Assembly: GCF_900187945.1 (NCBI RefSeq)
Contig: NZ_FYEH01000019.1
Coordinates: forward strand, 1-60,552
Origin: Arboricoccus pini
GTDB lineage: Bacteria > Pseudomonadota > Alphaproteobacteria > Geminicoccales > Geminicoccaceae
DNA: 60,552 nt
Direction: 5' to 3'
The notes under the pieces are model-generated. The model saw only the letters and a list, made by a program, of their open reading frames with translations. It was not told the origin of the DNA and did not search any database. Each line of letters starts with the position of its first letter. The stretch's first letter is position 1. The translations under genes and the position numbers were made by a program. Below are positions 35,205-44,909 of the stretch, piece after piece.

Positions 35205-36875
35205 ATGGCCGATAGAGCCGATCTCGTCATTCTGAATGGCCGCATCCTGACGATGGACGAGGCGGAACCGCGCGCGGCGGCGCTGGCGATCCAGGGAAAC
35301 CGGATCGTTGCCCTTGGCAGCAACGAGGAGATCGCCGCCTGGTGCGGCCCGGCGACCAAGCGGATCGATGCCGCCGGGGCCACGGTGCTGCCGGGCTTCA
35401 ACGAAGGGCACATGCATCTTTTCCAAGGAGCGTGCGAGCTCGAGCAGCTCAACCTTCTGGGCGTCATGGGCAAAGAGGCCCTGACCGAGGCGGTGCGGAC
35501 CTATGCCGCTGGCAAGCCCGATCTGCGCCTGATCATCGGCCAGCAGGCAAATTACACGGTCCTGGGCGTCGATCATCCGGTGAGCCGGCAGGACCTCGAC
35601 CAGATCCTGCCGGACCGGCCGCTCCTCCTCTTCTCCCCCGATCATCATACGGCTTGGGCCAACAGCCTGGCTCTGGAACAGGCCGGCATCCTGAGGGGAC
35701 GCGATGTCGGCGTCGGCAATGAGATCGTCATGGGCGCGGACGGCCTGGCGACGGGCGAACTGCGGGAGAATCGGGCGATCGATCCCGTGGCCAGTCTCTC
35801 CGACACCGGCGGCCGCGAGCGGCTTGGCGTTCTGACCGGTGGGGACCCGGAGCCGCCGCCGACGGCAGCCGAGCGGGCCGGCGACCTCGAGAGAATGCGT
35901 CGGGGCCTCGCCTATTGCGCGACGCTGGGCATCACCTCGATCCAGAACATGGATGGCAATCTCTACCAGCTGGAGCTGTTGGCCGAACTGGAGCGCCGGG
36001 GGCAGCTTACCCAGCGCGTGCGCATTCCCTTCCATATGAAGAATTTCATGCCGCTCACCGCGCTTCAGGAGGCGGTGGCACGCAAGGAACGATTCGCCGG
36101 ACCCAAGCTCAAGGCCGACTTCGTCAAGGTTTTCATGGACGGCGTGCTCGATTCCTGGACGGCCGTCATGGTCGACGATTATGCGGATCGACCTGGCTGG
36201 CGCGGTGAGCCGCTCTTCAGCGCGGACCACTTCAATGCGCTGGCCATCGAGGCGGACCGTCTGGGCCTGCAGATCGCCGTTCACGCCATTGGCGACGGCG
36301 CGGTGCGCATGGTGCTTGATGGCTATGAGGCGGCCAGGGCGGCGAACGGACCGAACGACCATCGCCATCGCATCGAACATATCGAGCTCCTCCACCAGGA
36401 GGACGCACCGCGCTTCGCCGAGCTTGGCGTGGTGGCCTCGATGCAGCCCGTGCATCCGCCGGGCTCGGCCGGCCTGCCGCTTGAGCCCACGGTCTCGCGC
36501 ATCGGGCGGGCACGATGGGGCGATGCCTATCCCTGGAAGACGCTCCAGGACCAAGGCGTACCCATGGTCTTCGCCACCGACTGGCCGGTCTCGCCCCTCG
36601 ATCCACTCTTTTGCCTCGGCGAGGCCCTCAAGCGCCAACCCTGGGCACCGGGCCTCCCCGATCATCGTCCGAGCCTGCACGAGGCTCTGCGCTCCTACAC
36701 CGCGACCAGCGCCTGGGTATCGTTCGAGGAGAGCAGCAAAGGTCGCCTGCGACCAGGTTATCTGGCCGATATCGTCGTCCTCTCGGGCGACATCGAGGCC
36801 ACCTCACCCGACGCCATTGCTGATCTGAGACCAGTTTTGACCATCTGCGATGGCGAGATCACCCACCAAGCATGA
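35205..36875 (+). CDS. YtcJ-like amidohydrolase (Amidohydro_3)
   Basis: Metal-dependent hydrolase of 556 residues. The N-terminal beta domain (ADLVILNGRILTMDEAEP) leads into LPGFNEGHMHLFQGA with the HxH metal ligands; VHAIGDGAVRMVLDGYE, HRIEHIELLHQEDAPRFAEL and FATDWPVSPLDP give further metal and catalytic positions. The pattern is that of the YtcJ/N-substituted formamide deformylase group. The natural substrate is unknown. It is a single gene in a 1.6-kb space; GGAGCC precedes the ATG. Confidence 0.9.
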   Translation: MADRADLVILNGRILTMDEAEPRAAALAIQGNRIVALGSNEEIAAWCGPATKRIDAAGATVLPGFNEGHMHLFQGACELEQLNLLGVMGKEALTEAVRTYAAGKPDLRLIIGQQANYTVLGVDHPVSRQDLDQILPDRPLLLFSPDHHTAWANSLALEQAGILRGRDVGVGNEIVMGADGLATGELRENRAIDPVASLSDTGGRERLGVLTGGDPEPPPTAAERAGDLERMRRGLAYCATLGITSIQNMDGNLYQLELLAELERRGQLTQRVRIPFHMKNFMPLTALQEAVARKERFAGPKLKADFVKVFMDGVLDSWTAVMVDDYADRPGWRGEPLFSADHFNALAIEADRLGLQIAVHAIGDGAVRMVLDGYEAARAANGPNDHRHRIEHIELLHQEDAPRFAELGVVASMQPVHPPGSAGLPLEPTVSRIGRARWGDAYPWKTLQDQGVPMVFATDWPVSPLDPLFCLGEALKRQPWAPGLPDHRPSLHEALRSYTATSAWVSFEESSKGRLRPGYLADIVVLSGDIEATSPDAIADLRPVLTICDGEITHQA

Positions 36876-36920
36876 TCTCGATTGAGCAGATGGTCGTAGT
36901 TCGTTGAAAAATGGCGTTTT

Positions 36921-37406
36921 TTAGAATCGCCACAGCGGGATCTGAGGCAAGACGATACTCTCGCGCTCGTCACGGCCCTCGTGTCGCAATCCGGGATCAG
37001 GAGCGACGGGCGGGCCGGCCGCCGTGAATTGGTCATAGCTAAGGGCTGTGCCGCCGTCACCGTAGGATCGGATCAGACTGGCCCAGTCGGTGGTCGCCAA
37101 CTCAGCCCGAGTCGCCACGCCATCGCCATTTTTATCGGCCGCGGCGACGATGCCGGGCGCCTCCTTGCTCTGCAGCAGACCGTCGCCATTGGAATCCAGC
37201 GCCATGACCCTCGCGCGCAGCTCGTCGGAGTCGATCTGGCCGTCGTGATTCCGGTCAATCTGGTCGAAAAGCTGCCGCGTCGCGGCCTCGTCGGCACCCA
37301 CCGATTGCGTGGGCGGCGGCGGCAGATCGAGCTTCTTGACGATCGTGTCATCGCCGCAGGCGGCAACGACGAGAAACAACAGAGGAAAGGTCCACTTCGC
37401 CTGCAT
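36921..37406 (-). CDS. EF-hand calcium-binding lipoprotein
   Basis: Predicted lipoprotein of 161 residues: the signal ends LFLVVAACGDD, with the lipidated Cys at about 17. Three EF-hand loops follow: DRNHDGQIDSDE, DSNGDGLLQSKE and DKNGDGVATRAE, all with acidic residues at the calcium positions. I chose ATG 37406 (MQAKWTFPLLFL) because it gives a normal signal peptide; an upstream ATG at 37430 is possible. It is convergent with the amidohydrolase gene and divergent from another lipoprotein gene. Confidence 0.88.
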   Translation of the reverse strand: MQAKWTFPLLFLVVAACGDDTIVKKLDLPPPPTQSVGADEAATRQLFDQIDRNHDGQIDSDELRARVMALDSNGDGLLQSKEAPGIVAAADKNGDGVATRAELATTDWASLIRSYGDGGTALSYDQFTAAGPPVAPDPGLRHEGRDERESIVLPQIPLWRF

Positions 37407-37516
37407 GGCCGGCCTCGCCAGCAACCCCATTGATCTTCCCTTGGTAAATCATCATCAGCCCCTAGACTGGGCGCAATAGAGATGATGGATCGGTACGGAA
37501 TGGCAATTGGAGGACC

Positions 37517-38587
37517 ATGCTAAGTTTTGGCAGAGTGGCAGCGCTGCTGCTGATAGGATGCATATTGCTGCAAGGCTGCACCTCGCTCGGACCCTCCAGC
37601 GTGCTGGCCGACCGAAACTCCTTTGGCGAAACCAGCAACGAAAGTGCGAAGCAGGAGTTGCTCCTCAACCTTGTGCGCCTGCGCTACGGCGATACGCCAA
37701 GCGTGGTCCGGATCAATCAACTGGTGGCCGGCTACAACCTGGAAGGCCAGGTCAATATCGGCTCGTCGCTGTTCTCGGACGGATTTTCCATCCGCGCCAA
37801 CGACGCGCTGAGTGGTGGTGTGACCTATTCGGACCACCCGACCATCACCTATGCGCCGATCCGTGGTGCTGATTACGGCGCCTTCCTCATGACGCCGCTA
37901 GCGCCCTCCGAGATCCTGGCCCTGATTATGTCCGGGGCTCCTGGCGACGTCGTCATCACATTGGGGGTGCAGGCCATCAATGGCCTGCGCAACCGCTTCG
38001 ACAGCGGCCTTGGCCATCCGCAATCGGATTTGGGCTTTCGCACGGCGATGTATCTGATCGAGCAACTGGGCAATGCCGGCAAGCTCGGCATGCGGTTCGA
38101 GAACCAGGGCGAAAACCGCGCCGCCTATTTCGTATTCTACGACAACGGCAAGGACATGGACCCGGCCGAGCAACGGCTGCGCAAGGTCCTCAAGCTCGAT
38201 CCGACGCGACGCGAATTCAAGGTCGTCTTCGGGCTGACGCCAGATCATCCTGATGAAATAGCATTTTACACGCGTTCCTTAATACAGACCATGAACATGA
38301 TTGCCGACAGCATCGAAGTGCCGGAAGACGATATCTCCAGTGGCCGCACACGGCCGACCGAAGCGCCTGACCCTAGCGACCAGGCGCTCCCCGCCTTGCA
38401 TATCACCAGCCAGCGCCTGCCGCCCGTCAACGCGTTCGTCAGCGTCCGCTACCGCGATCGCTATTTCACGGTCGACGATCGCGACCTCGCCTCGAAGCGG
38501 ATGTTCTCGATGCTCCAGCTCCTGGCCACGATATCGGATCGCGGCCGCAATGACGCCAGCCCGATCATCACCATCCCCAGCGGCTGA
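37517..38587 (+). CDS. Uncharacterised lipoprotein
   Basis: Protein of 356 residues with a lipoprotein signal peptide (MLSFGRVAALLLIGCILLQGC, lipidated Cys 21). The following part (RNSFGETSNESAKQELLLNL and VRLRYGDTPSVVRINQLVAG) matches, from memory, a widespread family of unknown-function proteobacterial lipoproteins of the same length. The beta-rich composition and periplasmic sorting suggest an envelope role; nothing more can be said. It is divergent from the EF-hand lipoprotein gene, and the 110-base gap would hold both promoters. Confidence 0.8.
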   Translation: MLSFGRVAALLLIGCILLQGCTSLGPSSVLADRNSFGETSNESAKQELLLNLVRLRYGDTPSVVRINQLVAGYNLEGQVNIGSSLFSDGFSIRANDALSGGVTYSDHPTITYAPIRGADYGAFLMTPLAPSEILALIMSGAPGDVVITLGVQAINGLRNRFDSGLGHPQSDLGFRTAMYLIEQLGNAGKLGMRFENQGENRAAYFVFYDNGKDMDPAEQRLRKVLKLDPTRREFKVVFGLTPDHPDEIAFYTRSLIQTMNMIADSIEVPEDDISSGRTRPTEAPDPSDQALPALHITSQRLPPVNAFVSVRYRDRYFTVDDRDLASKRMFSMLQLLATISDRGRNDASPIITIPSG

Positions 38588-38944
38588 TCCTGAGGCCGCA
38601 AGACCTACAGCTAGGCCCCCCTCATCCCCGAGGCTGCCGGCACCGACACAGGAAGACAGCACCTCGATCCGCGCATCGTCATTGGACTGACGGAAAAAGC
38701 GGACTGACGGAAAAAGCCGATGTCATCGCAGGCCCAGTTGATCGGGGCCGCGACCGCAAGACAGTTGCCGGGGCCCCGTCAGAAGGCCCTAAGGTCGATC
38801 GCCGGATTGGCTGTCATCGTCATAATAGCTGGCATCCCCTGCAAGAGGGTGCGTTGGCCGGGGCTTGACCACGAGGCGTGTCAGGTGCCGCTGCCCGTCG
38901 GTCACGGCCTGGTTGTGAATCGGCACTTCCCCCGGTCCGTCTAA
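38588..38944. other. Intergenic region with a 17-bp tandem repeat
   Basis: No convincing gene. A 74-codon frame (38720-38944) abuts the next gene but lacks family resemblance. GGACTGACGGAAAAAGC occurs twice in direct succession (38684-38700 and 38701-38717). Confidence 0.45.
38684..38717 (+). repeat. 17-bp direct tandem duplication
   Basis: Two identical copies of GGACTGACGGAAAAAGC without a spacer, in non-coding DNA about 100 bases after the lipoprotein gene. Confidence 0.85.
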
Positions 38945-39862
38945 ATGGCTATCCGCAAGGGACAAATCGCGCTGCTGGATATGACCATGAAGCCTGTCGA
39001 CGAAGCCAAGATCGGTGTTGCCTGCATCCAGATGGAGCCGGTCTTCGGCGAGGTGGAGATAAATGTCCGCCGGTCGATCGCTCTGATGACGCAGGCGGCC
39101 CAGAAAGGCGCCAACCTCGTCGTCCTGCCCGAGCTCTGCAACACGGGATATGTCTTTCAAACCCGTGAGGAAGCGCACGCTTTGGCGGAGAGCCTGGACG
39201 ATGGCATGACCGTCAAGGCTTGGCAGGCGGCCGCACGCGAGTTGAACCTTTATCTCGTGGCCGGCATCACCGAGCGCGACGGCGCGAAACTTTATAATTC
39301 CGCGATCATCCTCGGGCCGGATGGTCCGGTCGGCCGCTATCGCAAGAACCATCTCTGGGCCGACGAGGCGCTCTATTTCGAGCGTGGTAATCTGGGTTTC
39401 CCCGTCTTTGACCTGCCCTTTGGCAAGCTCGGCTGCCTCATCTGCTACGATGGCTGGTTTCCCGAGGCCTATCGCCTCCTGGCCCTCCAAGGCGCCGAGA
39501 TCGTCTGCGTGCCGACCAACTGGGTGCCCGTTCCCGGCGGTCAGCCCGATGACAAGGCGATTGCCAATGTTTTGACCATGGCCGCCGCGCACTGCAATTC
39601 GATTTTCGTCGCCGCCGCCGACCGCGTCGGTACAGAGCGTGGACAGCCTTTCATCGGCCGCAGCCTGATTGCCGCGCAGACGGGCTGGGCGGTGGCCGGC
39701 CCTGCCAGCGCGCGCGAGGAAGAGATCATCACAGCCGAAATCAATCTCGCGGCCGCGCGGCGAGGCCGTAACTGGAACGCGTTCAATCAGGTGCTGCGTG
39801 ATCGAAGGCGCGACCTCTATGACGAGATGCTGGGGGCAGAGGCGGCCAGCCGCTGGTATTGA
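38945..39862 (+). CDS. Nitrilase-superfamily amidohydrolase
   Basis: Carbon-nitrogen hydrolase of 305 residues. The Glu-Lys-Cys triad is visible: Glu in NLVVLPELCNTGY, Lys in GRYRKNHLWADE and Cys in LGCLICYDGWFPE. The start could be ATG 38945 or, more like the family, ATG 38981 or 38987, just before KPVDEAKIGVACIQMEP; none has a strong ribosome binding site. The substrate is probably a linear amide or carbamoyl compound. It may join the other amide-handling genes of the window, but they are not linked in an operon. Confidence 0.88.
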   Translation: MAIRKGQIALLDMTMKPVDEAKIGVACIQMEPVFGEVEINVRRSIALMTQAAQKGANLVVLPELCNTGYVFQTREEAHALAESLDDGMTVKAWQAAARELNLYLVAGITERDGAKLYNSAIILGPDGPVGRYRKNHLWADEALYFERGNLGFPVFDLPFGKLGCLICYDGWFPEAYRLLALQGAEIVCVPTNWVPVPGGQPDDKAIANVLTMAAAHCNSIFVAAADRVGTERGQPFIGRSLIAAQTGWAVAGPASAREEEIITAEINLAAARRGRNWNAFNQVLRDRRRDLYDEMLGAEAASRWY

Positions 39863-41553
39863 GAACCGCCGCGCGCGAAGCCACCCGCGCTCGATCGCCG
39901 ATGCCCACCCGGTCCTGCCGTGCGGGCATCGCTTGTCCTATCCTTGATCAGAAAGCTGTTTGATCGCGGCCTCGGCCATCCGTCAGCGCGGCGGCGTGAG
40001 GACCGGCACGACCGTCAAGGTCGGTGGGAAGAGAAGGCGAATGCCACTGGCCAGACGGATGAAGTCGAGATCTGAGTGACACTCACCGTTGGCGGTCGTC
40101 AACGAATCGATCTTGCCGCGCGCGACGACAGCATCCGGCGTATGGATCTCGACCCTCGATATTGTATCCGCTGCCATGAAGACTATATCGTTGGCAGAAT
40201 CGGGGATCAGATCGTCGATATTAAGCTTAAGATTATTGGACGGTGCTATAGTATCGACGTCACGCGGCAGCAAACCTCGCATCTCTTCCTCTCGTTCGGC
40301 GGCGTTGATTGAGCTTGTTTGCTCAATTCCATGCAAAATTGGGGCAAGTACAATAATCAACTTAAAGGTTACAGATCGCCGATCCCAGCAACCTTGGATT
40401 GTATTTCATCGCACTGTGTAGGTTGGCAGCAACACTACCTCATTTTAACTCGCATGCCAGCACCAAATTCTTGCAGTGCCTGGGATTTGACCTTAATTTC
40501 TGCGTTAGCATCCCGCTCTTTCTGGACAACCGCCATGGTGCACGTTGCTGACGCCGCTTCTGTGTTCTCGATTGAACTCGACCCCAAAGTGATCGAGATT
40601 GGCGATAAGGCGGTGGCACTCGTTGCTGCTGGCCGCGTTCTTCTTTGCGATCGCGACGCTTGGCTTGAACGCGAGGCACATAAGGCTCTCGTCGCCGCGG
40701 CCGAGCAGCTCGTCCTCGTCGTTCCCCTCGAGGTGCGGGACTGCCTCTAGACCATCAAACGACTCAAACTTGGCGATCTTGACGCTACCGCCCGTCCTTG
40801 CGGTGGCGATCCAGGCCAGGCGCGTAACGACCAATCCCTGTATAGGGACCAGGTGGAACCGTTCGGTCCAGCACCGTTGGTTGCGTTGCCATGCCGCACG
40901 AAGGCTTGGCAACTCGACAACCGCCGGCCCTCAAGGAATAAAGACCGCGATCCGACAAGCCTGGATGGTCAGCCGATGGCAACCGCTAGGCCAACGGAAC
41001 CTGCGCTCCTGATCGGCAAGTGATTGATGCAGGCAAGCCGATGGGCCTTGACGCCTCTCGCGTTAAAGACCCGACTATCGTTGCCGCAGGACCGGAAGCC
41101 GCAGTCGTTGCGGCACGCATAGGTAAAGCGCAGGGCGATCCTGGCTTCAGCTGGCGGTTCATACATAGTTCTCTGACAAGGCAATACTTCGGCTCACGCG
41201 TCCATTTATTGCGCCCGACGCAATCTGGCTTAGGCCATCGACACTCGGACGGGATCGCGACTGCTCCAGCCATCCTCGGCGAGACGTACCTTTCGCACCG
41301 CAATGGCGCGATCGAAGGGCGGCCCGAGACTGTCGCCATGGTCACACTCTCAAGCCGTGGCGGTTGAGGAGAAGCCACGATCTTGCCTTCCCTGACGAGA
41401 GGCAAACGCCTACCGGGCTCAAACCGACGTTCGCATAAGGCCCCTGCGATCGGACCGGTGGACGCGGCAAGGCGGCGACCGATAACGATGCCACCCGTTG
41501 TCCGCCTGATCGCCCCGTACGTATCTTGAACGGATGGTAAGGCCTCCAATATT
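39863..41553. other. 1.7-kb region without recognisable gene
   Basis: This stretch has overlapping open frames on both strands but no family resemblance and no clear ribosome binding sites. The part around 40080-40500 is poorer in GC than the rest of the window. The best protein-like frame is on the minus strand at 39983-40360. Others, such as plus 40319-40750 and minus 40505-40912, overlap each other and cannot both be real. It may be eroded DNA or a recent insertion. Confidence 0.4.
39983..40360 (-). CDS. Hypothetical protein (doubtful)
   Basis: Frame of 125 codons starting MIIVLAPILHGIEQ and ending LTVVPVLTPPR. The composition (acidic, with Ile/Val/Leu strands) is protein-like, but I see no motif, no signal peptide and no good ribosome binding site. 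An internal ATG at about 40282 would give a shorter form. It lies in a stretch of lower GC than its neighbours. Confidence 0.3.
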   Translation of the reverse strand: MIIVLAPILHGIEQTSSINAAEREEEMRGLLPRDVDTIAPSNNLKLNIDDLIPDSANDIVFMAADTISRVEIHTPDAVVARGKIDSLTTANGECHSDLDFIRLASGIRLLFPPTLTVVPVLTPPR

Positions 41554-41570
41554 CTTTGAATGATTCTAAA
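41554..41570 (+). promoter_or_regulatory. Irr-type iron control element (ICE) before mbfA
   Basis: CTTTGAA-TGA-TTCTAAA. The right arm is a perfect match and the left arm matches five of seven bases of the rhizobial Irr box TTTAGAA-N3-TTCTAAA (from memory). It ends 15 bases before the start codon. Irr binding there would repress mbfA under low iron, as known for MbfA genes in rhizobia and Agrobacterium. Confidence 0.65.
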
Positions 41571-41585
41571 AAATGAGTTCCTGAC

Positions 41586-42494
41586 TTGCGTAGCCCTACC
41601 GAGTTGAACGAACGCGAATGGCTGGCGTTGGCGATCCATGGCGAGGCCGAGGATGCGTACGTCTGTGCGGATTTCGCGCGCCATCTCGAGCCGTCGCCGG
41701 AGGCGGAGCGGCTATTGGAAATCGCGGCCGCTGCCCGCCGCCAGCACGACCGCCTCCTGGATCTCTACACCCAGCGATTCGGCACGCATGTCCCCTATAT
41801 GCGGCGTCAGGACGTCAAGGGCCTCTTCGTTCACCCGCCGGTCGGCGAGACCTGCGCCAAAGGCCGTCGGGTGATCGAAGAAGAAGTGGGGCGGATGACA
41901 CAAGCGGCCGCCAGTCTCTATGCTGGGCTCGCCGCCAGGACGACGGACACGCCGACAAGCCGGCTTTTCGACGAGCTTGCAAAGGAAGAGCGCGCCAGCA
42001 CGCCGACGCCGGAGGATGCCGAGGCCGCGCGCAAGCGGATGATCCTGCAGATCGTTCAGCCCGGGCTGGTCGGCCTCATGGATGGGTCGGTCTCAACATT
42101 GGCCCCCGTCTTTGCCGCCGCCTTTTCCACTCGCGATCCCTGGAACGCCTTCCTCGTCGGCCTAGCCGCATCATTGGGGGCCGGCATCTCCATGGGCTTT
42201 GCGGAAGCACTGGCCGATGATGGCAAGCTGTCAGGCCGGGGCGCGCCAATTTTGCGTGGCCTAGTTTGTGGTTTGATGACTGTGGCGGGCGGCATCGGCC
42301 ACACCCTTCCCTACCTCATCAAGGATTTCGTCACCGCGACGGTCGTGGCCGGCATCGTCGTCGTCATCGAACTGTTGACGATCGCCTGGATCCAGTGGCG
42401 CTTCATGCAAACGCCACCCGTCTCGGCCGCCGCCAAGGTCATGCTGGGCGGTGGCCTCGTGCTGGCGACAGGCATCCTGATCGGCAGCGGCTGA
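41586..42494 (+). CDS. mbfA: MbfA-like ferritin/VIT1 fusion membrane protein
   Basis: Protein of 302 residues: an N-terminal ferritin-like helical domain (1-145) and a C-terminal VIT1/CCC1 domain (about 150-302, VQPGLVGLMDGSVSTLAPVF, GLAASLGAGISMGFAEAL). MbfA proteins export iron and protect against peroxide. TTG 41586 is the likely start, because MRSPTELNEREWLALAI aligns with known MbfA N-termini. Two diiron-site motifs appear damaged: the first ExxH reads RRQH (51-54) and the second reads ERAS (135-138). The VIT1 part is intact, so it may transport iron or manganese without ferroxidase activity. An Irr-like box precedes it. Confidence 0.87.
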   Translation: MRSPTELNEREWLALAIHGEAEDAYVCADFARHLEPSPEAERLLEIAAAARRQHDRLLDLYTQRFGTHVPYMRRQDVKGLFVHPPVGETCAKGRRVIEEEVGRMTQAAASLYAGLAARTTDTPTSRLFDELAKEERASTPTPEDAEAARKRMILQIVQPGLVGLMDGSVSTLAPVFAAAFSTRDPWNAFLVGLAASLGAGISMGFAEALADDGKLSGRGAPILRGLVCGLMTVAGGIGHTLPYLIKDFVTATVVAGIVVVIELLTIAWIQWRFMQTPPVSAAAKVMLGGGLVLATGILIGSG

Positions 42495-42563
42495 GCGAAT
42501 GGCCGCCGGCCAGGCAGGCGGTTTCCTGCGGTCAGGAGCCCGGCGAGATAGGGCTTGTCCGCC

Positions 42564-43544
<981 letters not shown>

Positions 43545-44066
43545 TTAGGAGGCTTGCCAGAGACGCGTCAATGCGCCGGCACGGCCGGTCACCGGATCGC
43601 TCGCCGGTACGGGCAGGCCATCGATGCATGCCAGCATGGCGGCATCCGCCGGGCCACGGTGAAGATCGGCCCGCTGGCCCGGCGGATAGGCTCCCATGAC
43701 GAGCAGGTCGCCCGCGTCGCTGAGCCGGCGATGGCCGGTTCCCGCCGGCAGGATGGCGACGTCGCCGGCGCCGATCTCCACCTCCTGGCCGAGCGGGCCG
43801 CCCAGCATGAGCCGGGCCTTGCCACCGGCGAAGCCCAAGGTCTCGTGCGCGGTGGCATGATAATGGTGGAACGGATAGACGCCGTTGCGCCAGGCGGGTG
43901 GCCAGCCATGCCGGGCAAAGAGCGCCTCGAAGGCCGAAGCCGGATCCTGCGTGTCCGCCGGCAGGACGCGCCGATAAAGGAGGATGGGCAGCCTTGGATT
44001 GTTCGGGACCCAGTCCCGCCGCTGTAATCTCAGTATCTCTGGCTGGCCGGGCGCCTGAAGCGGCAT
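43545..44066 (-). CDS. Cupin domain protein (YjlB-like)
   Basis: Protein of 173 residues with one cupin barrel: [21 protein letters not shown] gives the metal-binding His/Glu motif and [15 protein letters not shown] the second motif. The N-terminal [21 protein letters not shown] is typical of YjlB-type cupins. ATG 44066 is preferred over an upstream ATG at 44123 that adds an unlike stretch. It ends 27 bases before the prolyl aminopeptidase gene, probably in one operon with it. The function is unknown. Confidence 0.82.
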   Translation of the reverse strand: MPLQAPGQPEILRLQRRDWVPNNPRLPILLYRRVLPADTQDPASAFEALFARHGWPPAWRNGVYPFHHYHATAHETLGFAGGKARLMLGGPLGQEVEIGAGDVAILPAGTGHRRLSDAGDLLVMGAYPPGQRADLHRGPADAAMLACIDGLPVPASDPVTGRAGALTRLWQAS

Positions 44067-44169
44067 GGAGGTCTCCCCGATGGGCTGGAGGGCCAGGGTA
44101 GGTGGCGCGCACGGCAAGGTCATTGCATGGGAGAGACTGGATCATCCTTTAGCCAAGGATCTGCCCCCG

Positions 44170-44562
44170 ATGCAGTTCAATCATATCGCCAACCGCCTGG
44201 ACGAAAGGCATTTCGACACCATCGTCGAGCTCTTCAAGGCCAGGCTGGGCTTTGTACAGTTGCGCCGGACGGAGCGGGCGATCTGGTTGCGCCAACCGCA
44301 GACCAATATCGACCTGCAGTTCAGCATGAGCCGCGAGGCCAAGCGTGACGGCGATAAGTTGCGCTCGCAGATCGCCTTCCTGAGCGAAACTCCCAAGGCT
44401 GACCTCGAGGAACTGGTCCCTTGGCTGGCGGAGAAGGGGCTAGAAGCCTCGGTCGGCGCCTATTCCACCACCGAGTTCTATCTGGACGTGCCGGCGGCCT
44501 TCGTCGATTTCGTCATCGAGGCGATGCGCCCCGAGCTTGCGGTCTATGACGTCGAGGTGTGA
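44170..44562 (+). CDS. VOC/glyoxalase-fold protein
   Basis: Small protein of 130 residues with a glyoxalase/bleomycin-resistance-like pattern: MQFNHIANRLDERHFDTIVEL, then FKARLGFVQLRRTERAIWL and the C-terminal TTEFYLDVPAAFVDFVIEA. The metal ligands of active VOC enzymes are not obvious. ATG 44170 is the chosen start; the frame extends upstream to 44065 with no family match. Its 3' end overlaps the end of the convergent small gene at 44544 by 19 bases. Confidence 0.7.
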   Translation: MQFNHIANRLDERHFDTIVELFKARLGFVQLRRTERAIWLRQPQTNIDLQFSMSREAKRDGDKLRSQIAFLSETPKADLEELVPWLAEKGLEASVGAYSTTEFYLDVPAAFVDFVIEAMRPELAVYDVEV

Positions 44563-44909
44563 CGATCGTTAGGGATCGCCGCCGCACGGAAAAGAATGAT
44601 CTTTCGAGCACGCGTCGGATCGGCCAGAACCGGACGCGCCAGGCCGAAGCGGCCCAACGCCAAGAGCACGGCCCCGGCAGCCTTGGGCGAGAGGGCATGG
44701 CGAAGAAGCCAGGGATTGACCCTGGCATCAAAGCCTCTTGCCACGAGATCGACGGCAACATCTTCGATCGCCGCGACGGCGAAGTCTCGGGGCGGCAGGC
44801 CCGATTGCTTCACGCAGGCAAGACAGGCGAACAGGATGTCGGCCACGCTCTCGACACGGCCCCCGGCGAAGGGGGCCCCTAAGGCGTTCGCCTCAGGCGA
44901 CGACGACAT
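44544..44909 (-). CDS. Unknown small protein, last gene of amidase-like operon
   Basis: Protein of 121 residues that I do not recognise. It is mostly alpha-helical in composition, with ADILFACLACVKQSGLPP near the N-terminus (a CxxC) and an Ala/Leu-rich middle (PKAAGAVLLALGRFGLARPV). ATG 44909 lies inside the last codons of the Rieske-like gene (17-base overlap), so it is translationally coupled to it. The tight link suggests it is part of the same functional unit. The end overlaps the convergent VOC gene by 19 bases. Confidence 0.62.
   Translation of the reverse strand: MSSSPEANALGAPFAGGRVESVADILFACLACVKQSGLPPRDFAVAAIEDVAVDLVARGFDARVNPWLLRHALSPKAAGAVLLALGRFGLARPVLADPTRARKIILFRAAAIPNDRHTSTS

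Noticed and set aside
35136-36680. A 514-codon open frame on the minus strand
   Set aside because: It is antisense to the YtcJ-like amidohydrolase, which carries metal-binding motifs on the plus strand.
38720-38944. A 74-codon frame just before the nitrilase-family gene
   Set aside because: No ribosome binding site or family resemblance; the hydrophobic middle is short and the rest reads like non-coding DNA.
40319-41367. Several overlapping frames that could be hypothetical genes
   Set aside because: They conflict with one another on both strands and none shows motifs, ribosome binding sites or consistent third-position GC, so none is listed as a gene.
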